From positions 1 through 64,000 of the forward strand of contig NZ_WWCN01000016.1 of NCBI RefSeq assembly GCF_009857445.1: a stretch of DNA of 64,000 bases, read 5' to 3'. Positions 26,301 to 35,068 of the stretch are shown here, piece after piece; within the stretch, counting starts at the first letter, position 1, and each line of letters starts with the position of its first letter. The translations under genes and the position numbers were made by a program. Origin of the DNA: Duganella flavida (lineage in GTDB: Bacteria > Pseudomonadota > Gammaproteobacteria > Burkholderiales > Burkholderiaceae_D). The notes beneath the pieces are model-generated. The model was not told where the DNA came from. It did no database searches and was given only the letters and a program-made list of their open reading frames with translations.

Positions 26301-29300
26301 CCAGGTGGTTGCCCTGAGCAGCCAGCAAGTAGGCGCGCTGTCGAGCCAGCAAGTAGCTGCGATGAGCAGCGGTGCGATTGCCGCGATTGAAACCGCCGAC
26401 ATCGGCGCCTTGAAAACCAATGTGATCGCCGCTCTGAGCACCCAGCAGCTGGCCGCCATCACCACCGACCAGATCGTCGCCCTGGGCACCGCCCAAGTCG
26501 CCGCCCTGAGCACTGCTGACCTGGCCAGCGGCCTGACCACCGACCAGGTTGTCGCGCTGTCGTCCAACCAGTTCGGCGCCTTCAGCACCGCCCAGTTCAG
26601 CGCGCTGTCGACCACCGACGTGGCAGCCATTGAGACCGCAGATATCGTTGGCCTGAAAACCAACATCATCGCCGCGCTGAAAACCGGCCAACTGGCGGCA
26701 CTGACCACCGACCAGCTGAGCGCCCTGAGTACCAACCAGATCGCTGCGCTGACCACCGGCAGCATCGCTGCTCTGACCACTGACCAGGTGGTGGCATTGT
26801 CGTCGAACCAGTTCGGCGCCATGAGCAGCTCGCAAGTGGCGGCCTTCAGCACCAACGATATCGCCGCGATTGAAACGGCTGACATCGGCGGCCTGAAAAC
26901 CGCTTCGATCGCGGCCCTGACCACCGCCCAGGCCAAGGCGCTGACCACCGACCAGGTGGTTGCCCTGAGCAGCCAGCAAGTAGGCGCGCTGTCGAGCCAG
27001 CAAGTGGCTGCGATGAGCAGCGGTGCAATTGCCGCGATTGAAACCGCCGACATCGGCGCGTTGAAAACCAATGCGATTGCCGCCCTGAGCACCCAGCAGC
27101 TGGCCGCCATCACCACCAGCCAGATCGCTGCCCTGAGCACCGGCCAGATCGCTGCGCTGAGCACTGCCGACCTGGCCAGCGGCCTGACCACCGACCAGGT
27201 TGTCGCGCTGTCGTCCAACCAGTTCGGCGCCTTCAGCACCGCCCAGTTCGGCGCACTGTCGACCACCGACGTGGCAGCCATCGAGACCGCTGATATCGTT
27301 GGCCTGAAAACCAGCATCATCGCCGCGCTGAAAACCGGCCAACTGGCGGCGCTGACCACCGACCAGCTGGGCGCGCTGACCACCGGCCAGGTCGCTGCGC
27401 TGACCACCGGCAGCATCGCTGCCCTGACCACCGACCAGGTGGTGGCACTGTCGTCGAATCAATTCGGCGCCCTGAGCACCGCGCAAGTGACGGCCTTCAG
27501 CACCAACGATATCGCCGCGATTGAAACGGCCGACATCGGCGGCCTGAAATCGGCAGCGATTGCCGCTCTGACCACCGCCCAAGCCAAGGCGCTGACCACC
27601 GACCAGGTGGTTGCCCTGAGCAGCCAGCAAGTTGCCGCACTGTCGAGCCAGCAAGTAGCGGTGATGAGCAGCGGTGCGATTGCCGCGATTGAAACCGCCG
27701 ACATCGGCGCGTTGAAAACCAATGCGATTGCCGCCCTGAGCACCCAGCAGCTGGCCGCCATCACCACCAGCCAGATCGCTGCCCTGAGCACCGGCCAGAT
27801 CGCTGCGCTGAGCACTGCCGACCTGGCCAGCGGCCTGACCACCGATCAGGTCGTGGCGCTGTCGTCGAACCAGTTCGGCGCCTTCAGCACCGCCCAGTTC
27901 GGCGCGCTGTCGACCACCGACGTGGCGGCCATCGAGACCGCTGATATCGTTGGCCTGAAAACCAGCATCATCGCCGCGCTGAAAACCGGCCAACTGGCGG
28001 CACTGACCACCGACCAGCTGGGTGCGCTGACCACCGGCCAGGTCGCTGCGCTGACCACCGGCAGCATCGCCGCCCTGACCACCGACCAGGTGGTGGCACT
28101 GTCGTCGAACCAGTTCGCTGCCCTGAGCACCGCGCAAGTGGCGGCCTTCAGCACCAACGATATCGCCGCGATTGAAACGGCCGACATCGGCGGCCTGAAA
28201 TCGGCGGCCATCGCGGCCCTGACCACCGCCCAAGCCAAGGCGCTGACCACCGACCAGGTGGTTGCCCTGAGCAGCCAGCAGGTTGCCGCGCTGTCGAGCC
28301 AGCAAGTGGCTGCGATGAGCAGCGGTGCGATTGCCGCGATTGAAACCGCTGACATCGGCGCGTTGAAAACCAACGCGATTGCCGCCCTGAGCACCCAGCA
28401 GCTGGCCGCCATCACCACCAGCCAGATCGCTGCCCTGAGCACCGGCCAGATCGCCGCGCTGAGCACTGCCGACCTGGCCAGCGGCCTGACCACCGACCAG
28501 GTCGTGGCGCTGTCGTCGAACCAGTTCGGCGCCTTCAGCACCGCCCAGTTCACGGCGCTGTCGACCACCGACGTGGCAGCCATCGAGACTGCTGATATCG
28601 TTGGTCTGAAAACCAACATCATCGCCGCGCTGAAAACTGGCCAACTGGCGGCACTGACCACCGACCAACTGGGCGCCCTGAGCACCGGCCAGGTTGCTGC
28701 GTTGACCACCGGCAGCATCGCCGCCCTGACCACCGACCAGGTGGTGGCACTGGCGTCGAACCAGTTCGGCGCCCTGAGCACCGCGCAAGTGGCGGCCTTC
28801 AGCACCAACGATATCGCCGCGATTGAAACAGCCGACATCGGTGGCCTGAAATCGGCAGCCATCGCGGCCCTGACCACCAGTCAGGCCAAGGCGCTGACCA
28901 CCGACCAGGTGGTTGCTCTGAGCAGCCAGCAAGTTGCCGCGCTGTCGAGCCAGCAAGTGGCTGCGATGAGCAGTGGTGCGATTGCCGCGATTGAAACCGC
29001 CGACATCGGCGCGTTGAAAACCAGCGCAATTGCGAGCCTGAGCACCCAGCAGCTGGCCGCCATCACCACCGCCCAGATCGGTGCGTTGAGCACCGCGCAG
29101 ATCCTGGCGCTGAGCACCTCGGCACTGGCGACCGGCCTGACTACCGACCAGGTCGTGGCGCTGTCGTCGAGCCAGGTCGGTTCGCTGTCCACCGCCCAGG
29201 TGAACGCCCTGAGCACCACGGCGATTGCCGCGATTGAAACCGCTGATCTCGGCGCCCTGAAAACCAGCGTGATCGCCACCCTGAAAACCGGCCAGGTGAG

Positions 29301-30606
29301 CGCGCTGACCACGGATCAGGTTGCCTCGCTGACCACCGGCCAGGTCGCTGCACTGACGACGGCTGCCCTGTCGAGCGCACTGAGCACCGACCAGGTGGTG
29401 GCATTGAGCACCAGCTCGGTCAGCGTGCTGAGCACCGCACAAGTGGCGGCACTGTCGACCCAGTCGATCGCTGCCCTGAGCACCAACGACATCGGCGTGC
29501 TGAAAACGGCCATCGTCGGCGCCCTGACCACCAGCCAGGTCAGTGCCCTGACCACTGACCAGATCGTGTCGCTGTCGAGCAACCAGGCCGCTGCCCTGAC
29601 GACCAACCAGATCAAGGCAATGTCGACCAACCAGCTGGTGGCGATTGAAACCGCCGACCTGGTCGGTCTGAAAACCGCCGCGATTGCCGCGCTGAGCTCG
29701 CAGCAACTGGGTTCGCTGACCACCAACCAGATCCACTCGCTGACCAGCCAGCAGATCTGCTCGATCACCTCGGCACAGTCGCCTGGCCTGACCACCGACC
29801 AGATCGCTGCACTGCCATCGCCACTGGGTACCCCACTGGTGCTGGACCTGAACGGTGACGGCATCACCACCCTGAACCTGGCTGCCGGCGTCAACTTCGA
29901 CGTCAACGCGACCGGCACCAAGGTGAACACCGGCTGGGTAGGCGGCGGTGACGGCCTGCTGGCCCTGGATCGCAACGGCGACGGCGTGATCAACGACGGT
30001 AGCGAGCTGTTCGGTTCGGGCACCACGCTGGCCAACGGTTCGAAAGCGAGCAACGGCTACTCCGCCCTGGCCGAGCTCGATACCAACGGCGACGGTGTGG
30101 TGGACGCTAAGGACAGCCAGTTTGCCAACCTGCGGGTCTGGGTTGACGCCAACGCGGACGGCATCAGCCAGGCCGACGAGCTGAAATCGCTGAAAGAGCT
30201 GGGCATCACCAAGCTGAACCTGGACGCCAAGCAGAACGTGTCGCAGAACAACGGTAACTGGGTCGGTATCACCTCGACCTTCGAGACCGCTGACGGCGCC
30301 AGCCACGCTGCGGCCGACGTCTGGTTCGCCCTGGGTAGCACCAGCAGCGTGAGCAGCTCGGTCAGCAACCTGTCGAATGCCCTGTCGAGCTTCAATAGCG
30401 CGGCGGCCAAAGCGACCGAGAACGCGACCAAGCTGGATCTGCCAAGCGCCACCAGCGCATCGGTAGCCGCCCTGGCCGGCGCCATCGGCAGCTTCGACAG
30501 CACCAAGCTGACGGCGGCGTCGAACTCGGCTGCGACCGAAGAGACCCAGCGTCTGAAAGCCCTGCTGACCGGCAACCATAGCAGTGGCATCCTGGCAGCC
30601 AAGTAA
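23329..30606 (+). CDS. Giant octapeptide-repeat protein, probable type I secretion substrate
   Basis: A 2425-residue protein. ATG 23329 is preferred to ATG 23323 because AAGGAGA ends 6 nt before the former and only touches the latter. There is no signal peptide. Residues of about 8-2163 are one continuous array of roughly 270 octads with consensus (L/I/M/F)-(S/T)-(T/S)-x-(Q/D/A)-(V/I/L)-x-(A/G), for example LTTDQVVA, LSSNQFGA, IETADIVG. The centre is eight tandem 217-residue units. Residues 2166-2425 form a non-repetitive C-terminus with four EF-hand-like loops (DLNGDG, DRNGDG, DTNGDG, DANADG), as in C-termini of known type I-secreted proteins. RTX nonapeptides (GGxGxD) are absent. A type I exporter and adaptor follow. 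A surface adhesin or S-layer-like role is inference; I do not recognise the octad as a named family. Confidence 0.88.
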   Translation: MSLITTFSSDQIAALPTASIAALATADLVALNSAQTRAFTTDQIGALTTNQISALATKQLVNGLTTDQVVALTTAQVGTFSSAQINALSTTSLVALETADFAALRSATVAGMSTAQLAALTTNQIVALTSQQAAALGSAQVSSLSTNDIVALETADFVALKTNAVAALNTSQVAALTTDQVSVLTTGQVAALSTAALASGLTTDQVVALSSNQLATLSTAQFAALSTTNVAAIETGDLAALKTNVIAALKTGQLAALTTDQLGALTTNQVAALTTGSIAALTTDQVVALSSNQFAALSTAQVAAFSTNDIAAIETADIGGLKAAAIAALTTAQAKALTTDQVVALSSQQVAALSSQQVAAMSSGAIAAIETADIGALKTSAIAALSTQQLAAITTSQIAALSTGQIAALSTADLASGLTTDQVVALSSNQFAAFSTAQFSALSTTDVAAIETADIAGLKTNIIAALKTGQLAALTTDQLGALSTNQVAALTTGSIAALTTDQVVALSSNQFGAMSTAQVAAFSTNDIAAIETADIGGLKAAAIAALTTAQAKALTTDQVVALSSQQVGALSSQQVAAMSSGAIAAIETADIGALKTNAIAALSTQQLAAITTSQIAALSTGQIAALSTADLASGLTTDQVVALSSNQFGAFSTAQFTALSTTDVAAIETADIVGLKTNIIAALKTGQLAALTTDQLGALSTNQVAALTTGSIAALTTDQVVALSSNQFAALSTAQVAAFSTNDIAAIETADIGGLKAAAIAALTTAQAKALTTDQVVALSSQQVAALSSQQVAAMSSGAIAAIETADIGALKTNAIAALSTQQLAAITTSQIAALSTGQIAALSTADLASGLTTDQVVALSSNQFGAFSTAQFSALSTTDVAAIETADIVGLKTNIIAALKTGQLAALTTDQLGALSTSQVAALTTGSIAALTTDQVVALSSNQFGAMSTAQVAAFSTNDIAAIETADIGGLKSAAIAALTTAQAKALTTDQVVALSSQQVGALSSQQVAAMSSGAIAAIETADIGALKTNVIAALSTQQLAAITTDQIVALGTAQVAALSTADLASGLTTDQVVALSSNQFGAFSTAQFSALSTTDVAAIETADIVGLKTNIIAALKTGQLAALTTDQLSALSTNQIAALTTGSIAALTTDQVVALSSNQFGAMSSSQVAAFSTNDIAAIETADIGGLKTASIAALTTAQAKALTTDQVVALSSQQVGALSSQQVAAMSSGAIAAIETADIGALKTNAIAALSTQQLAAITTSQIAALSTGQIAALSTADLASGLTTDQVVALSSNQFGAFSTAQFGALSTTDVAAIETADIVGLKTSIIAALKTGQLAALTTDQLGALTTGQVAALTTGSIAALTTDQVVALSSNQFGALSTAQVTAFSTNDIAAIETADIGGLKSAAIAALTTAQAKALTTDQVVALSSQQVAALSSQQVAVMSSGAIAAIETADIGALKTNAIAALSTQQLAAITTSQIAALSTGQIAALSTADLASGLTTDQVVALSSNQFGAFSTAQFGALSTTDVAAIETADIVGLKTSIIAALKTGQLAALTTDQLGALTTGQVAALTTGSIAALTTDQVVALSSNQFAALSTAQVAAFSTNDIAAIETADIGGLKSAAIAALTTAQAKALTTDQVVALSSQQVAALSSQQVAAMSSGAIAAIETADIGALKTNAIAALSTQQLAAITTSQIAALSTGQIAALSTADLASGLTTDQVVALSSNQFGAFSTAQFTALSTTDVAAIETADIVGLKTNIIAALKTGQLAALTTDQLGALSTGQVAALTTGSIAALTTDQVVALASNQFGALSTAQVAAFSTNDIAAIETADIGGLKSAAIAALTTSQAKALTTDQVVALSSQQVAALSSQQVAAMSSGAIAAIETADIGALKTSAIASLSTQQLAAITTAQIGALSTAQILALSTSALATGLTTDQVVALSSSQVGSLSTAQVNALSTTAIAAIETADLGALKTSVIATLKTGQVSALTTDQVASLTTGQVAALTTAALSSALSTDQVVALSTSSVSVLSTAQVAALSTQSIAALSTNDIGVLKTAIVGALTTSQVSALTTDQIVSLSSNQAAALTTNQIKAMSTNQLVAIETADLVGLKTAAIAALSSQQLGSLTTNQIHSLTSQQICSITSAQSPGLTTDQIAALPSPLGTPLVLDLNGDGITTLNLAAGVNFDVNATGTKVNTGWVGGGDGLLALDRNGDGVINDGSELFGSGTTLANGSKASNGYSALAELDTNGDGVVDAKDSQFANLRVWVDANADGISQADELKSLKELGITKLNLDAKQNVSQNNGNWVGITSTFETADGASHAAADVWFALGSTSSVSSSVSNLSNALSSFNSAAAKATENATKLDLPSATSASVAALAGAIGSFDSTKLTAASNSAATEETQRLKALLTGNHSSGILAAK
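23917..29124 (+). repeat. Eight tandem 651-bp units inside the giant gene
   Basis: Starts of the CTGGCCAGC-type boundary recur every 651 bp (23917, 24568, 25219, 25870, 26521, 27172, 27823, 28474), with a degenerate ninth boundary at 29125. Each unit encodes 26 octads and one nonad (LSTADLASG), 217 residues. Units are nearly identical in DNA, including at silent sites. Differences are scattered single codons, plus a local variant at the end of the 25870 unit (TTDQIVALGTAQVAAL). Flanking octads outside the eight units are more diverged. Confidence 0.93.
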
Positions 30607-30628
30607 GCACCGCCTGAACTAAGGCAAG

Positions 30629-30663
30629 AACGGCAAGGCCCTTGGGCCTTGCCGTTTTTTTTT
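30629..30663 (+). terminator. Rho-independent terminator after the giant gene
   Basis: A 13-bp perfect stem (AACGGCAAGGCCC paired with GGGCCTTGCCGTT), a 2-nt loop and a T-run of about nine, starting 23 nt after the stop codon. It should separate high-level expression of the substrate from the exporter genes. Confidence 0.93.
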
Positions 30664-30795
30664 GAGCCGGCAAATAGCACGGTAAAAGCGCTTGTGTTTC
30701 TACAACAGAAAAGGCGCCGGGAAGTGGTGTGCTGGGTTAGAATCCCAAGGCTGACACAATAGTGCGCTACTGCAAGCTTTTACCTTTTCGGGCCT

Positions 30796-32946
30796 ATGCA
30801 AGATAAATTCCCCCATACCGCGATCCAGTGTCTGACTGCCATCGCGCAGCATCATGGTCTGCAAATCAATCCGGAACGCCTGATCGATGAGAACGCGTTG
30901 CGCGCGGAGGAACCGACCACTGGCGCACTGCTGCGTATCGCCTCGGAAATCGGCCTGAAAGCCAAAGCCGACAAGCTCAACTGGTCGCGCCTGATGGCGC
31001 AAGGCGGCGTGTTCCCGCTGATGGCCAAGCTGGACAATGGCAACTCGATCATCGTGGTGGGCGTGAAGGAAGGCGAGAATGGCGCCGAGGATCAAGCTGC
31101 CGTGCTGAATCCGGCTGCGGCCAATGCGCAAGTGGTGCTGGTAGCGCGCAGCGACTTCGAGAAGCACTGGTTCGGCGACATCATCTTCATCAAACGCCAG
31201 CACAAGTTTACCGATCCTAACCAGCCGTTCGGCCTGCGCTGGTTTATTCCAGAAATCCTGAAACAGAAAGTCGCCTTCCGCGACATCTTCATCGCAGCAA
31301 TTGCCATGCAGCTGCTGGCACTGGCCTCGCCGATCTTCTTCCAGCTGGTGATCGACAAAGTGCTGACCCACCAGAGCGTGACCACGCTGCAGGTGCTGGG
31401 CGTGGGCATCGTGATGGCGCTGGTGTTCGACTCTACCTTCGGCTTCCTGCGCCAGACGCTGACCTTGGCGGCCTCCAACAAGATCGACATGCGCTTGACG
31501 CGCCGCGTGTTCAGCCACCTGCTGTCCTTGCCGATCGACTTCTTTGAAACCACCAGCGCCGGTGTGGTCACGCGCCACATGCAGCAGCTGGAAAAAATCC
31601 GCAGCTTCCTGACTGGCCGCTTGTTCATGACCGGCCTCGACCTGATCGCGCTGGTGGTGTTCATCCCGGTCCTGTTCAGCTACTCGTTCAAGCTGACCCT
31701 GATCGTGCTGCTGTTTGCCGCCATGATCGGCGGCATTGTGCTGGCCATGGTGCCAACCTTCCAGCGCCGCCTGAATCAGCTGTACGCAGCGGAAGGCCAG
31801 CGCCAGGGCATGCTGGTGGAAACCATCCACGGCATGCGCACGGTGAAGGCGCTGGCGATCGAGCCATCGCAGCGCCGCGTGTGGGATCAGCGTTCGGCGG
31901 AAGCGATTACGATGCACTTCCGCGTGGGCCAGATTTCGATTGCCGGTAACTCGGTCACCGACTTCCTCGGCAAGCTGCTGCCGGTGATGATCATTATCGT
32001 CGGCGCCTCGCAAGTGTTCGAAGGCTCGCTATCGGTCGGTGCGCTGATCGGCTTCCAGATGCTGTCGGGCCGCGTGACGCAGCCGCTGATTTCCATCGTC
32101 GGCCTGGTCAACGAATACCAGGAGACCGCGCTGTCGGTGAAGATGCTGGGCGAGGTGATGAACCGCGCGCCGGAAGGCCGTCCGGGCGCCAACGGCCTGC
32201 GTCCTATCCTGCAAGGCGAGATCAAGTTCGACAATGTGGTGTTCCGCTATCCGGGTTCGCAGAACATGGCCTTGAACAAGGCTTCGTTCACAATTGAAGA
32301 GGGCACGGTGGTGGGCATCGTTGGCCGTTCCGGTTCCGGCAAGACCACCCTGACCAAGCTGATACAGGGCCTGTATCCGCTGCAGGAAGGCCTGGTGCGT
32401 TTCGATGGCATCGATGCGCGCGAGATCGAGCTGTCGCACCTGCGCCGCCAGATCGGCGTGGTGCTGCAAGAGAATTTCCTGTTCCGCGGCACGGTGCGCG
32501 AGAACTTGTCCGTCACCAAACCCGATGCGACGTTTGAAGAACTGGTGGCCGCAGCGCAAGCTGCCGGCGCCGACGAATTCATCGAACGCCTGCCGCAAGG
32601 CTATGACACGGTGCTGGAAGAAAACGCCACCAACCTGTCCGGCGGCCAGAAGCAGCGGCTGTCGATTGCGCGTACCCTGGTGTCGCGCCCACGCATCCTG
32701 ATTCTGGATGAAGCCGCGTCGGCGCTGGATCCTGAATCAGAAGCCATCTTCATCAACAACCTGTCCAAGATTGCCGTAGGCCGTACGGTGGTGATGATTT
32801 CACACCGCCTGTCGACTCTGGTAAATTCCGACAAAATCATGGTCATGCAGCAAGGCTCGCTGGTTGACTCCGGCCGTCACGAAGAACTGCTCACCCGTAG
32901 CGATACCTACCAGCACTTATGGAACCAGCAAACAAGTCACCTTTAA
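30796..32946 (+). CDS. Type I secretion ABC exporter with C39-like domain (HlyB/LapB type)
   Basis: Inner-membrane ATP-driven exporter (716 aa). Residues 1-135 are a C39 peptidase-like domain. The start HTAIQCLTAIAQHHG aligns with HlyB, and neither the catalytic cysteine nor the active-site histidine (here GNSIIVVGV) appears at the expected place, so it should bind substrates rather than cleave them. The membrane domain (about 150-430) has FFQLVIDKVLTHQS and the DFFETTSAGVVTRHMQQ loop. The nucleotide-binding domain has GRSGSGKTT, LSGGQKQR and ILILDEAAS. The first gene after the terminator, it overlaps hlyD by 28 nt. Its likely substrate is the giant repeat protein, by adjacency and C-terminal type. 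Confidence 0.95.
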   Translation: MQDKFPHTAIQCLTAIAQHHGLQINPERLIDENALRAEEPTTGALLRIASEIGLKAKADKLNWSRLMAQGGVFPLMAKLDNGNSIIVVGVKEGENGAEDQAAVLNPAAANAQVVLVARSDFEKHWFGDIIFIKRQHKFTDPNQPFGLRWFIPEILKQKVAFRDIFIAAIAMQLLALASPIFFQLVIDKVLTHQSVTTLQVLGVGIVMALVFDSTFGFLRQTLTLAASNKIDMRLTRRVFSHLLSLPIDFFETTSAGVVTRHMQQLEKIRSFLTGRLFMTGLDLIALVVFIPVLFSYSFKLTLIVLLFAAMIGGIVLAMVPTFQRRLNQLYAAEGQRQGMLVETIHGMRTVKALAIEPSQRRVWDQRSAEAITMHFRVGQISIAGNSVTDFLGKLLPVMIIIVGASQVFEGSLSVGALIGFQMLSGRVTQPLISIVGLVNEYQETALSVKMLGEVMNRAPEGRPGANGLRPILQGEIKFDNVVFRYPGSQNMALNKASFTIEEGTVVGIVGRSGSGKTTLTKLIQGLYPLQEGLVRFDGIDAREIELSHLRRQIGVVLQENFLFRGTVRENLSVTKPDATFEELVAAAQAAGADEFIERLPQGYDTVLEENATNLSGGQKQRLSIARTLVSRPRILILDEAASALDPESEAIFINNLSKIAVGRTVVMISHRLSTLVNSDKIMVMQQGSLVDSGRHEELLTRSDTYQHLWNQQTSHL

Positions 32947-34283
32947 ACTTCAAGCGCGGCAAGAAGGACGAGACCGAAATCGAGTTTCTGCCGGACGCCG
33001 ACGCCATCGAGCGCGGTCCGCTGCCGAAGTTCGTGCGCCTGACGCTGCACACGATGCTGCTGGCGTTCGTATGTTTCATCGTCTGGGCCTGCTTGTCGCC
33101 GGTGGAGAAGATCGTTACTGCGCACGGCAAGCTGGTCAATCCGCTGCCGAATATTGTGGTGCAGCCGCTGGATACCTCCATCATTACCAGCATAGACGTG
33201 CGTGTCGGCCAGATTGTGAAAAAAGGCCAGGTGCTGGCCACCCTGGACCCGACCTTCACAGCTGCCGATGAAACCCAGCTGCGCGTGCGCCTCGACTCGC
33301 TCGATACGCAAGCGGCCGGCCTGCGCGCCGAGCTGTCCGGGAAGCCGGGCGCGGTGACGGGCAGTGGCAGCAGCGACGACGCCGTACTGCAGGCCCAGCT
33401 GTCGAGCGAGCGCAAGGCCAACTACGAAGCGCAGAAGACCAAGATGGATCAAAACATCGCGCGCCTGAGAGCCGGTCTGGAAACCAACAAGCACGACCAG
33501 ACCATCCTGGCCCAGCGCGTAAAATCGCTGCGCGAAGTGGAAGCCATGCAAGAGCAGCTGATGGCCGAGCAGTTCGGCGCCAAGATGCACTTGCTGGAAG
33601 CGCGCGACCGCCGTCTGGAAGTTGAGCGCGACATGGATTTGCAGCGCAATAAATCGATTGAGATGGGACGCGAGCTGGCGTCTGCCGAATCCGAGCGCGC
33701 CGCGTTCGAGAAGAGCTGGCGCCAGAAATCGATGGAAGACTTGCTGGCTGCCAGCCGCGAACGCGATGGCATCACCGAGCAGCTCACCAAGGCAGATAAG
33801 CGCCATAAGGCGGTGCAGATGGTGGCGCCGGCCGATGGCGTGGTGCTGGAAATCGGCAAGCTGTCGGTCGGCTCCATCGTGCGCGAGGCCGAGGCCTTGT
33901 TCACCATCGTACCGCTGGGCACGGACCTGGAAGCCGAGGTGCAGATTGATTCGATGGACGTCGGCTTCATCAAGCCGGGCGCGGCGGTGCATTTGAAAGT
34001 GGACGCCTTCAACTTCCAGGAGCATGGCATGCTGGAAGGTAAAGTACGCTTCATCAGCCAGGATTCCTTCCGGCGTGATACCGCTGAAAAGGGTGGTGGC
34101 GGTCTCGACCAGTACTACCTGAGCCGCATTCCCTACAGCGGCAAGCTGCGCAACACCAAAGGCGCGCCGCTGATGCCGGGTATGACGGTGTCGGCCGAAG
34201 TGGTGGTGGGCCACCGCACGGTGATGTCCTACCTGCTGTTCCCGCTGACCCGCGCCATGAACGAATCGATCCGGGAGCCGTAA
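32919..34283 (+). CDS. HlyD-family type I secretion adaptor
   Basis: Periplasmic membrane-fusion protein (454 aa) that joins the ABC exporter to a TolC-like channel. A cytoplasmic N-terminal stretch is followed by one transmembrane helix (LHTMLLAFVCFIVWACLS). The lipoyl half GKLVNPLPNIVVQPLDTSII, a long coiled coil (residues 110-290) and the returning half VVLEIGKLSVGSIVREAEA follow. The C-terminus MPGMTVSAEVVVGHRTVMSYL is classic HlyD. The ATG lies inside the exporter's last 28 nt, so translation is coupled. No TolC gene is nearby; the genome's general TolC probably serves. Confidence 0.95.
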   Translation: MEPANKSPLNFKRGKKDETEIEFLPDADAIERGPLPKFVRLTLHTMLLAFVCFIVWACLSPVEKIVTAHGKLVNPLPNIVVQPLDTSIITSIDVRVGQIVKKGQVLATLDPTFTAADETQLRVRLDSLDTQAAGLRAELSGKPGAVTGSGSSDDAVLQAQLSSERKANYEAQKTKMDQNIARLRAGLETNKHDQTILAQRVKSLREVEAMQEQLMAEQFGAKMHLLEARDRRLEVERDMDLQRNKSIEMGRELASAESERAAFEKSWRQKSMEDLLAASRERDGITEQLTKADKRHKAVQMVAPADGVVLEIGKLSVGSIVREAEALFTIVPLGTDLEAEVQIDSMDVGFIKPGAAVHLKVDAFNFQEHGMLEGKVRFISQDSFRRDTAEKGGGGLDQYYLSRIPYSGKLRNTKGAPLMPGMTVSAEVVVGHRTVMSYLLFPLTRAMNESIREP

Positions 34284-35068
34284 TGTTCACCATCGTCATT
34301 CCGACCCACGACCGTCCGCTGCTGCTGAAGCGCACGCTGGAATCGCTGATCGCACAGACCTGCCAGGATTTCAAGGTGGTGATTGTGTCCGATACGCCGG
34401 GCTATCTGCCGCCGTACCAGGAACTGACCCAGCTCGACAAACGCTTTGATTACGTGCTGCGTTCGACCGGCGTGCCGGGCCCCGCTGCCAGCCGCAACCT
34501 CGGGCTGGCGATTGCGGATTCGGAATACATCCTGTTCCTGGATGATGACGATACCTACCGTCCGGACCACATCGCCAAGCTGAAGGCGCGGCTGGAGAAG
34601 GACAAGCCGGCGCTGCTGTTCTGCGATTTTCAGGTGCAGAACGAAGACCGCACCGTGTACCCGCCGACGCTGCTGCCGGGCGGCCAGAAAGTCTCGATAG
34701 CCGATGTGACGTTCGATAGCGTCTACATCCGCAACCGCATCCCGAACAGCTGCATCGCCTATCGCAGCGACGTGCTGCGCGGCGTGCGCAACGAGACCGA
34801 TCTCATCATCTACGAAGACTGGGATTTCCTGCTGGCGGCCATGAGCGGCCGCTCACTGGTGCACTACGCCACCGACGGCGTAGTCATCCACAAAAGTGCC
34901 GCCACGGCGCCAGAAAATATGCGCCGCGGGAATTCACGCGACGACAAAATCGTCGAGGTGATGCTGCAACTGTACCGCAAGCATCCTGCCCCCAACATGG
35001 CCACCCGCCAGGCCCGCCAGGCACTGATGTCCAGCGCCGGCGTGGTGCTGGACATCGCCAACTTCTAA
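34283..35068 (+). CDS. Family 2 glycosyltransferase
   Basis: Cytoplasmic GT-A glycosyltransferase (261 aa). The nucleotide-binding start is MFTIVIPTHDRPLLLKRTLESL, the metal-binding motif is FLDDDDTY near residue 92, and an acceptor-side EDWDFL is near 177. The ATG overlaps the hlyD stop (TAATG), so it belongs to the secretion operon. Such linkage of a type I exporter and a glycosyltransferase suggests that it glycosylates the exported protein or builds its surface anchor. The transferred sugar cannot be inferred. Confidence 0.9.
   Translation: MFTIVIPTHDRPLLLKRTLESLIAQTCQDFKVVIVSDTPGYLPPYQELTQLDKRFDYVLRSTGVPGPAASRNLGLAIADSEYILFLDDDDTYRPDHIAKLKARLEKDKPALLFCDFQVQNEDRTVYPPTLLPGGQKVSIADVTFDSVYIRNRIPNSCIAYRSDVLRGVRNETDLIIYEDWDFLLAAMSGRSLVHYATDGVVIHKSAATAPENMRRGNSRDDKIVEVMLQLYRKHPAPNMATRQARQALMSSAGVVLDIANF

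Noticed and set aside
23917..29124. CRISPR array
   Set aside because: Repeats are long, contiguous, in frame and protein-coding; there are no short repeats with unique spacers and no cas genes.
24639..29312. Further long minus-strand frames inside the repeat block
   Set aside because: Same periodic artefact in another frame; they break and restart with the 651-bp units.
23284..30579. Minus-strand open frame of 2431 codons opposite the giant gene
   Set aside because: A by-product of the low-complexity repeat: stops are avoided on the opposite strand by the repeated codons. The product is an artificial G/Q/R-rich string, with no ribosome-binding site, and it covers the strong terminator side without its own signals.
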